Below are positions 51,486 through 60,531 of a stretch of 64,000 nucleotides of DNA, in pieces (the first letter of the stretch is position 1; each line of letters starts with the position of its first letter). The DNA is from Tractidigestivibacter sp050946515. GTDB lineage: Bacteria; Actinomycetota; Coriobacteriia; Coriobacteriales; Atopobiaceae. Both the position numbers and the translations under genes were made by a program. Below the pieces are notes generated by a model. The model had not been told where the DNA came from. It saw nothing but the letters and a program-made list of their open reading frames with translations, and did not search any database. The stretch covers positions 1-64,000 of the forward strand of contig NZ_JBMNUX010000006.1 of NCBI RefSeq assembly GCF_050946515.1, given 5' to 3'.

Positions 51486-52052
51486 ATGGGACTGATTGAC
51501 AGGATACGCGCTACGTTCTACTCGGATGAGGGCACGCCCGTGCCCAAGAAGGCAAGCTTCAAGACTTCGGCAGACACCGTCTACGCACCTGTGTCAGGTC
51601 TTCTCGTTAAGCTCGCTGACGTTCGTGACGAAGCTGTCTCGAGCGGTCTTCTCGGCTCTGGCTGTGGCATTGTGCCTGGCGGCTCAACCACGGTTTACTC
51701 TCCTGTCTCTGGCAGGGTTTCTTCCACCTCGGTCTCCAACCATGCGATTGGCATTACGACTCCGGATGACATCGAGGTTTTGATCCATATTGGCATCGAC
51801 ACCGTAAACATGAACGGTCGAGGCTTCACGCGCTTTGTCGAGGAGAATGACGAGGTCAAGGCCGGCGATCCGTTGGTTCACTTTGACCCCGAGGCCATCA
51901 AGGCCGCTGGCTACGATGACATTGTGGTCGTTGTCGTTTCCAATGACGATGCCTTTGACGGCGTGGACGTTGTCGCAAATTCCGGGACCACCGTCGGGGG
52001 CCTTCCTCTTGTCAAGATTGGCGACCCGCTTTTGGGGGTCACGCGCAAATAA
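51486..52052 (+). CDS. crr: PTS glucose-type EIIA protein
   Basis: 188-residue IIA-Glc domain that passes phosphate from HPr to a sugar-specific IIB. The sequence shows VYAPVSGLLVKLADVRDE at the start and the active histidine in VLIHIGIDTVNMNG near residue 100. The C-terminus reads GLPLVKIGDPL. CGGAGG precedes the ATG. It stands alone, so it serves as a free-standing EIIA for transporters elsewhere and may have a regulatory role as in other bacteria. A terminator follows at 52084. Confidence 0.93.
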   Translation: MGLIDRIRATFYSDEGTPVPKKASFKTSADTVYAPVSGLLVKLADVRDEAVSSGLLGSGCGIVPGGSTTVYSPVSGRVSSTSVSNHAIGITTPDDIEVLIHIGIDTVNMNGRGFTRFVEENDEVKAGDPLVHFDPEAIKAAGYDDIVVVVVSNDDAFDGVDVVANSGTTVGGLPLVKIGDPLLGVTRK

Positions 52053-52083
52053 CCTTTCGTACTAGTGCAGCGCCACTTCGTTT

Positions 52084-52123
52084 GCGCCGGCAAGAGAGCG
52101 ACTCTTGTCGGCGCCGCTTTTTT
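52084..52123 (+). terminator. Terminator of the EIIA gene
   Basis: GCGCCGGCAAGAG pairs with CTCTTGTCGGCGC (one wobble) around AGCGA, followed by CGCTTTTTTG. Confidence 0.9.
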
Positions 52124-52246
52124 GTTCGGCGACTGTCAAGTTAATCCTATTTGAACGTAATTATTCTTGATTGGCATTAATAAAACGTCATAGAGATGGG
52201 AAAAAACTTTAAGGCTTGGCAATTTCCATCGATGAAAGGACTAACA

Positions 52247-53338
52247 GTGGCGCGCATTTTCATCTCTCCGTCCAAGTACGTTCAGGGCCCCGGCGAGCTC
52301 CACAAGCTTGGCGGCTATGCAAAGAATTACGGCAAGAAGGCCCTGGTCATCATCTCCGCCGGCGGTCTCAAGCGCTCAGGCGACACCATCGACGCCAGCT
52401 TTGCCGACGCGGGAGTCGAGAAAGTCTATGACAAGTTCAACGGCGAGTGCTCGCAGGATGAGATTGACCGCCTTGTTGGCGTCTACAAGGACGCTGGCAC
52501 TGACGTCGTGATCGGCGTTGGCGGCGGCAAGATCTTTGATACTGCCAAGGCCGTGGCAGCTAGTGTTGACGCTCCCGTTCTGATCGTGCCCACCATCGCC
52601 GCAACGGATGCACCCTGCTCCGCCCTTTCTGTGGTCTATACCCCAGAAGGTCAGTTCAAGGAGTATCAGTACTTCAAGCAGAACCCGAACCTCGTGCTCA
52701 TGGACACTGAGGTTATCTGCAAGAGCCCGGTGCGCCTGACCGTATCAGGCATGGGCGACGCTCTTGCCACTTACTTCGAGGCCCGCGCATGCAAGCGCTC
52801 CGACGCCACCACATGCGCTGGCGACAAGGTTACGGGTGCCGCCATGGCGCTGGCCCGCCTGTGCTACGAGACGCTGATGACTGACGGAGTGGAGGCCAAG
52901 ATTGCCCTCGAGGCCGGCGTTTGCACCGAATCCGTCGAGAAGATCATCGAGGCCAACACGCTGCTCTCCGGCCTGGGCTTTGAGTCCGCCGGTCTTGCTG
53001 GCGCCCACGCCATTCACAATGGTATGACCGCCATGCCCGAGACCCACGCGTTCTACCACGGCGAGAAGGTCGCGTTCGGAACCCTTACACAGCTCGTGCT
53101 CGAGGATGCCGACGAGTTCAACGACGTCCTCAACTTCTGCCTGGAGGTCGGTCTTCCCGTGACGTTCGAGCAGCTGGGCGTCAAGGACAAGAGCTACGAC
53201 CGCGTGCTCGAGGTGGCCAAGCTCGCCTGCGCGCCCAACGACTCCATGGGCAACATGCCCTTCGAGGTCACGCCCGAGAAGCTCGCCAATGCGATGCTTG
53301 CGGCGGATGCCTTCGGACACGAGGCGCTTGGCGAGTAA
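52247..53338 (+). CDS. gldA: Glycerol dehydrogenase
   Basis: NAD-linked oxidation of glycerol to dihydroxyacetone. The 363-residue iron-type dehydrogenase shows GVGGGKIFDTAK in the Rossmann half and the metal ligands in GMGDALATYFEARA (Asp), GLAGAHAIHNGM (His) and FYHGEKVAFG (His). Start GTG 52247 with AAAGGA fits the usual family length; ATG 52196 has no site. It stands alone, with a terminator after it. Confidence 0.94.
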   Translation: MARIFISPSKYVQGPGELHKLGGYAKNYGKKALVIISAGGLKRSGDTIDASFADAGVEKVYDKFNGECSQDEIDRLVGVYKDAGTDVVIGVGGGKIFDTAKAVAASVDAPVLIVPTIAATDAPCSALSVVYTPEGQFKEYQYFKQNPNLVLMDTEVICKSPVRLTVSGMGDALATYFEARACKRSDATTCAGDKVTGAAMALARLCYETLMTDGVEAKIALEAGVCTESVEKIIEANTLLSGLGFESAGLAGAHAIHNGMTAMPETHAFYHGEKVAFGTLTQLVLEDADEFNDVLNFCLEVGLPVTFEQLGVKDKSYDRVLEVAKLACAPNDSMGNMPFEVTPEKLANAMLAADAFGHEALGE

Positions 53339-53369
53339 GCGTCAGCAATAACAATCAAGCGAAGCCTGC

Positions 53370-53403
53370 GGGCGTCCCGGCATCCTGCCGGGACGCCCTT
53401 CTC
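53370..53403 (+). terminator. Terminator of gldA
   Basis: GGGCGTCCCGGCA pairs perfectly with TGCCGGGACGCCC around TCC, followed by TTCTC. Confidence 0.85.
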
Positions 53404-53484
53404 GTCTTTGGTTGCCAGCCTCGCATTCTTGGTCTCGTGCGCTATCATTCCGTCGCAGCAACTAAGAGAAAGCGACGGTGAGCA

Positions 53485-54537
53485 ATGCTTCGCATCAGCA
53501 ACGCGATTCTTCACGTGTTTGACTTCGAGAGCGGATCCACGTACTTCTCGGAGCGCGAGCTCGACCTGGACAATCGCCAGGCCCACTCCTATGTCACCCG
53601 GCGCCTGCGCCGCGTGCTGAACAACGCCGAGAGCAAGCACGGAGAGTTCTCGCCCGACAGCGACTTTATGGGCGGGCTTAAGGAGTACCTGTTGGGGCAG
53701 GTCCCCTTCGTTGACTTCTCGACGCAGATTGCGCAGTGGTTCTGGGAGGAGCTGCGCCGTGCCGAGGACCTTGAGCAGTGCGACCTCCTTGTTGCCGACT
53801 TTGTCGACACGGGCGACATGCGCGCCAGCAAGGACACGAGCGACGAGGACGTTGACGCAGCGTTCGAGGGGGAGGGGTCGCGCAAGTTTGCCGTGGTGCT
53901 TCTGCCGCGCAAGCAGACCTTCATCCACGAGGTAGACGCGGACGGAAACGAGATCGTGCGCGTTGACTCCACGCTCCCAAGCCCCACGCAGAAGGTCGAC
54001 TCGTACGTGGTGATCGACGCCGAGACCATGGTCATCGACTTCCACGACAAGGAGCGCAGCGTAGCAGGGGAGGGCAAGCTCATCATTCCCGAGCTCTTCT
54101 TGCAGTGCACCCAAACCGCCTCGAGCCACGAGGTTGTCAACGAGGTGACTGACATCGTGGCGGACGTGGCGGAAGAGGCGGGGCTGACTCCGGCTGTAGA
54201 GATTTCGCGCGCAAAGGCGGCGCTCGCGAAGCGCGCGGATACCGACGAGGCCATCGTCCCCGCGGAGGTTGGGCGTGAGGTCTTTGAGGACCGACCCGAG
54301 CTGGCCGAGCGCTACGAGGAGCGCGCCCGCCAGCGCCAGCTTCCCGAAGAGGTGCCCATGCGGCGCGGGGTGGCCAATCGGCTGACAAAGATGCATCGCA
54401 TCAAGACCGACACGGGCGTCGAGATCTCGTTCCCGTCAGAGCTTACCGACCGTCCGGGCTACATCGAGTTTTCGCGCGAGACCGATGGCAGCATTTCAAT
54501 TACCATAAAGAACGTTGCAAGAATCGAGAATCGCTAG
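53485..54537 (+). CDS. Nucleoid-associated protein, NdpA/YejK family
   Basis: 350-residue protein of the 37-kDa nucleoid-associated (NA37/NdpA) family. It starts with ISNAILHVFDFESG and carries KFAVVLLPRKQTFIHEV. The C-terminal part (KMHRIKTDTGVEISFPSEL to ISITIKNVARIENR) is typical of the family. NdpA in E. coli is a minor nucleoid component. Its role here is unknown; it is not part of a visible operon. The ribosome site is weak (GACGGTGAG). Confidence 0.85.
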   Translation: MLRISNAILHVFDFESGSTYFSERELDLDNRQAHSYVTRRLRRVLNNAESKHGEFSPDSDFMGGLKEYLLGQVPFVDFSTQIAQWFWEELRRAEDLEQCDLLVADFVDTGDMRASKDTSDEDVDAAFEGEGSRKFAVVLLPRKQTFIHEVDADGNEIVRVDSTLPSPTQKVDSYVVIDAETMVIDFHDKERSVAGEGKLIIPELFLQCTQTASSHEVVNEVTDIVADVAEEAGLTPAVEISRAKAALAKRADTDEAIVPAEVGREVFEDRPELAERYEERARQRQLPEEVPMRRGVANRLTKMHRIKTDTGVEISFPSELTDRPGYIEFSRETDGSISITIKNVARIENR

Positions 54538-54641
54538 CGCCTCTCAGAGAGGTTGCGGCAGACCAATGGATTTTGTTGCCCTTTTCTCGTAATCAGTTAC
54601 CATAGCTCTACGAATCGAAGCTTAACCGCACTGGAGGCCTG

Positions 54642-55892
54642 ATGCAGAACAGTTCTAGAAATCAGGGTGAGGAGGAATACGAAGCCGCAGGTAGCGGTCG
54701 TTCCATCACTCGTAGGGATGCGTTCAGGTTCATAGCGGGCGGCGCAGGAGCTGGGCTTTTCGCTTTGGCCACGCCGCTGACTGCCTTTGCAACCTCACAG
54801 AGCGACATCGACTCCGCCCAGGCTGAGGCGGATGCGGCTCAGTCCGAGCTCGACAGCATTACAAGCGAGGTAGAGTCAATTTCTTCTCAGCTTTCTGACA
54901 CCACTGACCAAATTGACTCCGTATCGTCGCAGATCTCTTCGCTGCAGGCCGACATCGACCAGAAGCAGGCCGACATCGAAGACATGCAAGATCAGATCGA
55001 CGAGAAGCAGCAAGAGATCGAGGCGGATCAAGAGGTGCTCGCCAAGCGCATGTCCTCCGCCTTCAAGGCGGGCAACGCTGGGGTCATCGACATCTTGCTG
55101 TCGTCCACGACCTTTGAGGAGTTCACCTCGAACGTCGCCTTCCTCGATCGCCTGACGGAGTCTGACAACGAGATGATTCAAACCGTCAAGGGATTGCAGG
55201 AAGAGCTGAAGGCTCAGCAGGAGGAGCTTGAGAACGAAAAGCAGGAGCTCGAGACCCAGAAGAGCGATCTCGAGTCGCAGCAGACTGAGCTTGAAAACCT
55301 GAAGGCCGACCAGCAAAGCCAGCTTGCCGACGTTCAGTCAAAGCAGGCAGAGGCCGAGCAGCTGGTCGAGCAGCTGAATTCCGAGGTTCAAGACCTCATC
55401 TCCCAGCGCAATGCCGAGCTTCTCGCCGCTCAGGAGGCCGCGCGCCAAGTTCGTGAGACAACGTCGTCCGGCGGTACCACCTCTTCGCCGTCTATTGAGT
55501 CTGGCGCGTCGGGCTCGCAGGCGGCCGTGGTGAGCGCTGCATACAGCACGCCTTCCGTAGGGGCTGGCTACTGCGCTGCATGGGTTTCCAACGTCTTTAG
55601 AAATGCTGGCATCGGCAGCTTTTCGGGCAATGCGTGCGACATGTATTGGGCATATTGCACGAGCTCCGACCAGTCTGCAATCCAGACGGGCATGATTGTT
55701 GCCGTGCCGACTGAGCCCTATAGCGCCGCGGCCATTCTTTATGGTCACATTGGCATCTACGTGGGCAACGGCACCGTGCGCCACAGCGCGAGCGGCGTCG
55801 TCAAGTCGCAGAGCCTCAGCTCTTGGATCAGCGAATTTGGCGTCACCTCCACCCCAAGGTGGGGCTGGCTGGGCGGCGTCGTGCTGGCGTAA
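54642..55892 (+). CDS. Exported cell-wall hydrolase: coiled coil plus NlpC/P60-CHAP-like domain
   Basis: 416 residues. A Tat-type signal with TRRDAFRFIAGG (residues 24-35) ends near AFA. A long coiled coil (about 55-260, PcsB/CwlO type, Gln/Glu-rich) and a Ser/Gly linker follow. The C-terminal cysteine-peptidase domain has a cysteine in GAGYCAAWVSNVF and a histidine in YGHIGIYVGNGT. This plan matches PcsB/SagA-like hydrolases activated by FtsEX. TGGAGG precedes the ATG. It probably cleaves peptidoglycan during division. Confidence 0.88.
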   Translation: MQNSSRNQGEEEYEAAGSGRSITRRDAFRFIAGGAGAGLFALATPLTAFATSQSDIDSAQAEADAAQSELDSITSEVESISSQLSDTTDQIDSVSSQISSLQADIDQKQADIEDMQDQIDEKQQEIEADQEVLAKRMSSAFKAGNAGVIDILLSSTTFEEFTSNVAFLDRLTESDNEMIQTVKGLQEELKAQQEELENEKQELETQKSDLESQQTELENLKADQQSQLADVQSKQAEAEQLVEQLNSEVQDLISQRNAELLAAQEAARQVRETTSSGGTTSSPSIESGASGSQAAVVSAAYSTPSVGAGYCAAWVSNVFRNAGIGSFSGNACDMYWAYCTSSDQSAIQTGMIVAVPTEPYSAAAILYGHIGIYVGNGTVRHSASGVVKSQSLSSWISEFGVTSTPRWGWLGGVVLA

Positions 55893-55902
55893 GGCTCGTC
55901 GA

Positions 55903-56925
55903 ATGGCTCAGGCAGACACAACGGAGGTCAACAATCGAGAAGGCGAGCGCGAGGTTACCCCAAGTGATGGGGACCTCACGCAGTCTATCCCTCGTACGCC
56001 CGCGCAGGAGGCCTTGAAGTACGTTTCAGTCGTGATGGCGATTCTCGGCGGTCTGGTTCTTCTCGCAGGCGTCCTGCTGCTCTTTGCTGTGGTCACGCTT
56101 GGCGTCTCGGGCACCGAGGAGCGCCTTGCCATTGCGGGGGTCGAGCTTTCTGGCTGGTCTCCCCTGGACCTTTCCCTTGTGACGCTTTCGTCGGCGGTGC
56201 TTCTTTTAATCACCGCGCGCCTGGGTCTTGCCGCGTCTAGAGACGCGAGTCGCGTGGAGGCGTACCGGTTTCTCTGCTATTTCGTGGGCCTCGTTCTGCT
56301 CGTTGTTATCGTGTGGAGCTGGGGCGCGGGAACGATTCTGATTTTCAACCCAATCGTGCTTTTGAGCACGGTCACCTACGTCGTCGTCTGCTCTTCGCTC
56401 GGCGACCTCGTGAAGAAGGAGCACGACGAGGGGATGCGTGGCCTCTCCTACACGCTTACTGGCGCGCAGCGCGCGCTGAAGCTCCTCTCTGAGGTGCTTG
56501 TCGTCTCGGCAACACTTAACGCCGTGGTGGCGCTTGTCATTTGGTATGCGCTTTCGCAGCTTGACCCGTCGTCCTCGGTTGCCATGGCTGACGTCACGAG
56601 CACGGCTGGCGAGCTTACGGTGCCCACGCTTGCAAACGGCCTTGTGTCTGCTGCCGTCAACCTAGTCGTGGGGCTTTTGGGCGTGCGCGGAGCAAACCAG
56701 CCCAAGAAGATCGGCCCCTTCCTTGTTGCCTCGGTGATTGGCCTTGCTTCGGGCGTGGCGCAGCTTCTGGGCAACGTGGCCGCGGTGGGCGGCTTTGGCA
56801 GCCTGAAGACGAGCGCGCTCACCGACCTTTTGTTCTATGGGGCGTGCCTGTACCTGTCGCTCAAGATTCGAAAGCAGCCCGTCAAGGATGAGGCCGAGGA
56901 GGGTCTTGGCGCTGCTGGCGAATAG
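55903..56925 (+). CDS. Multi-pass membrane protein of unknown function
   Basis: 340 residues with seven or eight predicted helices after a charged N-terminus of about 40 residues (long hydrophobic runs near 45, 90, 120, 145, 205, 255 and 290). I do not recognise a family. The cytoplasmic tail ends KDEAEEGLGAAGE. Its start is 10 nt after the stop of the hydrolase gene and has only a weak AAGG, so it may depend on translational coupling. A terminator follows, so the two genes form a short operon. Confidence 0.75.
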   Translation: MAQADTTEVNNREGEREVTPSDGDLTQSIPRTPAQEALKYVSVVMAILGGLVLLAGVLLLFAVVTLGVSGTEERLAIAGVELSGWSPLDLSLVTLSSAVLLLITARLGLAASRDASRVEAYRFLCYFVGLVLLVVIVWSWGAGTILIFNPIVLLSTVTYVVVCSSLGDLVKKEHDEGMRGLSYTLTGAQRALKLLSEVLVVSATLNAVVALVIWYALSQLDPSSSVAMADVTSTAGELTVPTLANGLVSAAVNLVVGLLGVRGANQPKKIGPFLVASVIGLASGVAQLLGNVAAVGGFGSLKTSALTDLLFYGACLYLSLKIRKQPVKDEAEEGLGAAGE

Positions 56926-56966
56926 CGATGAGCGGGGTAACCCTCCAACATGGCTCGACACGAATC

Positions 56967-57009
56967 AGGCGCCTGCCCTTGCTCGACGGCATGGGCAGGC
57001 GCCTTTTTC
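56967..57009. terminator. Terminator between the membrane-protein gene and pepV
   Basis: AGGCGCCTGCCC pairs with GGGCAGGCGCC around a 14-nt loop, followed by TTTTTC on plus. It separates convergent genes. Confidence 0.9.
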
Positions 57010-57040
57010 GGCAAGCGTGCTATGGAGCCTCCTTTGGGCG

Positions 57041-58471
57041 CTACTCTCCCAAGCTCAGGCGCATCAAGCGCGCAATTGAGACGATGTAGATCTTGAGGGC
57101 AACCTTGAGGTCTGCTTCGGCAACGCCCTCGTCGGGACCGTGCTCCATGCCAACCCAGGAGGGAACGGGATTGGCGGGCTCGTGCGGGCCGAATGCGCAG
57201 GCGCGCTTGAAGTGGCGCGCATAGGTGCCGCCGCCGATGCACATGGCCTTGGCCTGGCGGCCGGTGTACTCGCTGTAGGTGGAGAGCAGCGTCGAGATCT
57301 CGGGGGAGTCGGGGCTGATGTAGAACGGCACCGAGTCGCTGACGTCGCCAAACGTGGCGCCGTACAACTCGGCGACCTTCGAGAGCTTGTCCGCTATGGC
57401 GTCGCCCGTCGTGGAGGTGGGATAGCGCGAGTCGATGGTTTGAACAAAGCGATTGCCTGTGGTGCGCACCGTCCCTGCAATCAGCGTGAGCGGTCCGAAC
57501 TTATCATCCGAGCTCGCGACGCCAAGCGTGGTGCCGTCATAGTCCTCGGTGAGCGTGCGCTCGAGCTCTAGGAACTGACGCTCGCCCTCGCCGCAGACGC
57601 CCGCATCAAGAAGATAGCGCGCCAGAAGGCCAATGGCGTTGACGGTGCCCTCGGGAAGCGAGGCGTGGCCGCCCTTGCCCGTCGCAACCACGCGCGCGAG
57701 TCCGTCGCCCGCGTCCTCGACCGCGATGTTTTCGCGGGCGGGAAGCGTTGCCGCATCGGCGCGCACGAGCGCCGTGGCCTGGCCAGGGATGGCATTGGGA
57801 ACGGTGCCGCCGTCCAGCTCCACGATCTTCTCGCCAGCAACGGCCGGGGAGGCGAAGCTGCCGGCAATGCGGCCCTTCTCGCCGCAGATCAGCGGGAAGT
57901 CGGCGTCGGGGGAGAAGCAGAAGAGAGGCTCGCCATAGCGCTTGAGGTAGACCTCGACGTCTTTCATCTCGGTCTCCTCGTCGTTGCCGATGATGCAGCG
58001 CAGCGTGTAGGGCATGCGCTTGCCCGTGCGCTCGGCCTCGAGGGCAAAGAAGTGAGCCGCCCAAAGCGAGATGGTCAGAGGGCCCTTGTCGTCAATCACG
58101 CCGCGGCCGAGAAGGTAGCCGTCACGGCGCGTGACCTCGAGCGGGTTGACGGTCCAGCCAAGACCAATTGGCACGACGTCAGAGTGTGCAATCGTGGCAA
58201 GGCAGCCCTCGGACTCGCCGGGAACGTCGCCAAAGCCAAGGTAGCCATCGACGTCGGTCACCTCAAGCCCAAGGCGCTCGGCGATTTTCTCGGCTTGGAC
58301 CAGCGCCTCGTTTGACTTGGGGCCAAAGGGCTTGCCTGGCTCGGCGGCAGTGGGGTCAAAGACTGACTCGATTCTGACGAGCGAGCGGATGTCGGCGATA
58401 ACGTCCTCCCAGACCTCGTCCACGTACGCGTCGACGCGCTGCTTGAGCTCTGCGTCGTTCTGCTGTTCCAT
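57041..58471 (-). CDS. pepV: M20-family dipeptidase, PepV type
   Basis: 476-residue zinc dipeptidase. Metal and catalytic residues appear as TIAHSDVVP (His, then Asp), GRGVIDDKGP (bridging Asp), NDEETEM (catalytic Glu and metal Glu), DADFPL and the later GGGTYARHF (His). PepV-type enzymes release N-terminal amino acids from dipeptides, including beta-alanyl and D-amino-acid types. Start ATG 58471 has GGAGG; a TTG 12 nt upstream overlaps it. It lies next to a second dipeptidase, suggesting peptide catabolism. Confidence 0.93.
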   Translation of the reverse strand: MEQQNDAELKQRVDAYVDEVWEDVIADIRSLVRIESVFDPTAAEPGKPFGPKSNEALVQAEKIAERLGLEVTDVDGYLGFGDVPGESEGCLATIAHSDVVPIGLGWTVNPLEVTRRDGYLLGRGVIDDKGPLTISLWAAHFFALEAERTGKRMPYTLRCIIGNDEETEMKDVEVYLKRYGEPLFCFSPDADFPLICGEKGRIAGSFASPAVAGEKIVELDGGTVPNAIPGQATALVRADAATLPARENIAVEDAGDGLARVVATGKGGHASLPEGTVNAIGLLARYLLDAGVCGEGERQFLELERTLTEDYDGTTLGVASSDDKFGPLTLIAGTVRTTGNRFVQTIDSRYPTSTTGDAIADKLSKVAELYGATFGDVSDSVPFYISPDSPEISTLLSTYSEYTGRQAKAMCIGGGTYARHFKRACAFGPHEPANPVPSWVGMEHGPDEGVAEADLKVALKIYIVSIARLMRLSLGE

Positions 58472-58559
58472 GCATTCCTCCAATGTCTGATGAATGGCGT
58501 GTTCTATCTTAAGGACTTTACGCCGCCTGGCACGACAGGGTTTTCACGCTGGGCCGGCC

Positions 58560-60077
58560 TTACGCGTCGGAGCGAGAGAAGTGGTTCTTCATGGACATGC
58601 TGCGAACGTAGAGAACCTTGCCCAACAGCTCGTCGGTCTTCTCGCGCGCGAGGTCGGCCATGCGCTGGTTTGCCGCCTCGAGCACTGCCGTCGCATTCTT
58701 GCCGGTAAGGCCTTCACCTGCAAGCTTGGCGTCGGTTTCGGAGACGATCTTGTGCCCGAGCGAACCAAGCTCAAGCTGGTAGGCCTCGATTGCGCCGGCA
58801 CAGTCGGCAAAATCGGCGTCCGCCATGGCAGCAATGAGGCGGTTCGCCCAGTAGAAGCTGTCGGTCGAGACCTGCTTGGGGTTGGTGTCGCGCAGGTAGG
58901 CGGGGGTATCGTCCACGTTTGCATAGAAGGGGACGATAGCGTTGAAGGCGTTGGAGCCGAAGCTGATCCATTGGAGAGCCCTTCCTGCCTCGGCGCCGTA
59001 GGGACGCAGCTGCAGCACGGAAAGCTGCGAGTTGCGGTTGATGCCGATTGGGCGAAGCGAGCCTCGAAGCGCTGGGTCCCCGCCCTTGCCGTAGGGGTCG
59101 TATGGAGTGCCCTGGTAGTGAAGCGACAGTACGTACTTGACGTCCTCGATGGTCAGCTTGCGCTCGGGGATGCGTGCCCAAGGGAGCTCGTCCGAAAACG
59201 GGCTCATGTCAGAGCGGGGATTGTCCCAGTCCTCGGCGTGCGGGTTCAAGAAGCGCTGCATGGCCCAGGCGCGAGGGGTGTTGTAGACATGGTCCTCGTC
59301 GGAATGGCTGCCGAAGGCCTCGCGCGGGTTAAAGCGCTTGGCGTGACCGTCGAGGGTCAGGTCGAGGTGATGGGCGGCCATGAACTCCCCAAGGTCGGCG
59401 GAGCACATGTACTTGATCTGCTCGCCCGCGGCGTCGGACAGGTCAAACTCGTCGATGCCTAGCTGGTTGGGCATCGTGACATAGCAGTTGTCTGGCACGC
59501 GACGGGCAATCCAGTGGTGGCCGCCAATCGTCTCCATCCACCAGATCTCGTCGGGGTCAGAGAAAGCGATGGCGTTCATCTCGTAGGTGCCATAGCGTTC
59601 AAGCAGCTCTCCCATGCGGCGCACACCGTCGCGAGCGGAAGTCATATAGGGAAGAACGAGCGTGACCATGTCTTCCTCGCCGATTCCGCCAGGCTGCTCG
59701 GGCTCGTAGCCGTCCTCGCCGGGCTTTCCCTTTGCGGGACGATAGACGACCATGGGGTCAGCGCCCAAGACGCGCTCGTTCGAGGTAATCGTCTCGGTGG
59801 CGCTCATGGCAACGCCACGTGCGGATACGCCTGCCTCTTCCCAGAGCCCTTCCTTGAGGTCGGCGTTGGGGACGGCGGTGTAACGAACGCCCTCGCTTTC
59901 CGGTAGGGGAATCGTCAAGTGCGAGATGACGCTGGTGTAGCTGCTGCGGCCGGCGGGGTCAACGCTCACAAAACGCTTGGGGCAGAACTCGCCGTTGCTG
60001 GAGTCCTCGTTTCTCGCAATGATGGTTGACCCATCGTAGCTGGCCTTTTTGCCAATCAGGATGGTAGTGCAGGGCAT
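58560..60077 (-). CDS. pepD: C69-family dipeptidase (PepD type)
   Basis: 505-residue Ntn-hydrolase dipeptidase. The N-terminal nucleophile is probably Cys3 in MPCTTILIGKKASYDGSTI, followed by NEDSSNGEFCPKRF, typical of family C69. No export signal is present, so it acts in the cytoplasm on dipeptides. GAGGAGG precedes the ATG. The gene is downstream of nothing on its strand (a family C repeat lies on its 5' side) and shares direction with pepV, 88 nt away. Confidence 0.93.
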   Translation of the reverse strand: MPCTTILIGKKASYDGSTIIARNEDSSNGEFCPKRFVSVDPAGRSSYTSVISHLTIPLPESEGVRYTAVPNADLKEGLWEEAGVSARGVAMSATETITSNERVLGADPMVVYRPAKGKPGEDGYEPEQPGGIGEEDMVTLVLPYMTSARDGVRRMGELLERYGTYEMNAIAFSDPDEIWWMETIGGHHWIARRVPDNCYVTMPNQLGIDEFDLSDAAGEQIKYMCSADLGEFMAAHHLDLTLDGHAKRFNPREAFGSHSDEDHVYNTPRAWAMQRFLNPHAEDWDNPRSDMSPFSDELPWARIPERKLTIEDVKYVLSLHYQGTPYDPYGKGGDPALRGSLRPIGINRNSQLSVLQLRPYGAEAGRALQWISFGSNAFNAIVPFYANVDDTPAYLRDTNPKQVSTDSFYWANRLIAAMADADFADCAGAIEAYQLELGSLGHKIVSETDAKLAGEGLTGKNATAVLEAANQRMADLAREKTDELLGKVLYVRSMSMKNHFSRSDA

Positions 60078-60246
60078 GGAGCCTCCTCGGTTGATCGTGA
60101 CACACGCCCACCATCATAGACGCCAATCAAACAGGGGTGCTTGGCGGGTTGTTTGTAAAGCCCCGCGGAGTTTACGCCCCGCGGGATCGTTTGCGGCATT
60201 CGGCGAGGTCTCTCGGGCACGAGTTGGCGCTGTTTGCGACTTTGAA

Positions 60247-60490
60247 TGCGCCAAAGTTCCCCTAGTTACACATTTCTAGAGCTTTTTGCACCGAAACCTC
60301 CTTATTCACACTGAGGTTTAGGGAAGACAAAAGTAGCGAGTCTAGATATTGCTGTAGAGCAAAGTCACTGCCACAAGATATGGTACCGACCAACTCGCTG
60401 CTACTGGATGGACCCTGCAAGCCCATTGTAACTAAGGCGACTTCGGTGCAGAAATCAAACAATTTGTGTAACTAAGCGCAGTTCAGCGCA
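60247..60490. repeat. Family C 244-bp four-box element, copy 2
   Basis: Direct boxes at 60247-60270 and 60287-60310, then a 116-bp centre, then inverted boxes at 60427-60450 and 60467-60490. Period 40 and total 244 bp exactly match copy 1 at 34017. Boxes resemble TGCACCGAA at one end and CTTAGTTACA at the other. Copy 1 ends AGTGCAG. The centre has a further dyad (AGTAGCGAGT facing ACTCGCTGCTACT). It is located between two minus-strand genes. No gene is seen in 60078-60531. Confidence 0.85.
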
Positions 60491-60531
60491 GATCAATCAT
60501 GGCTTTGGCTTGCACTGCGCCTAATGGGCTC

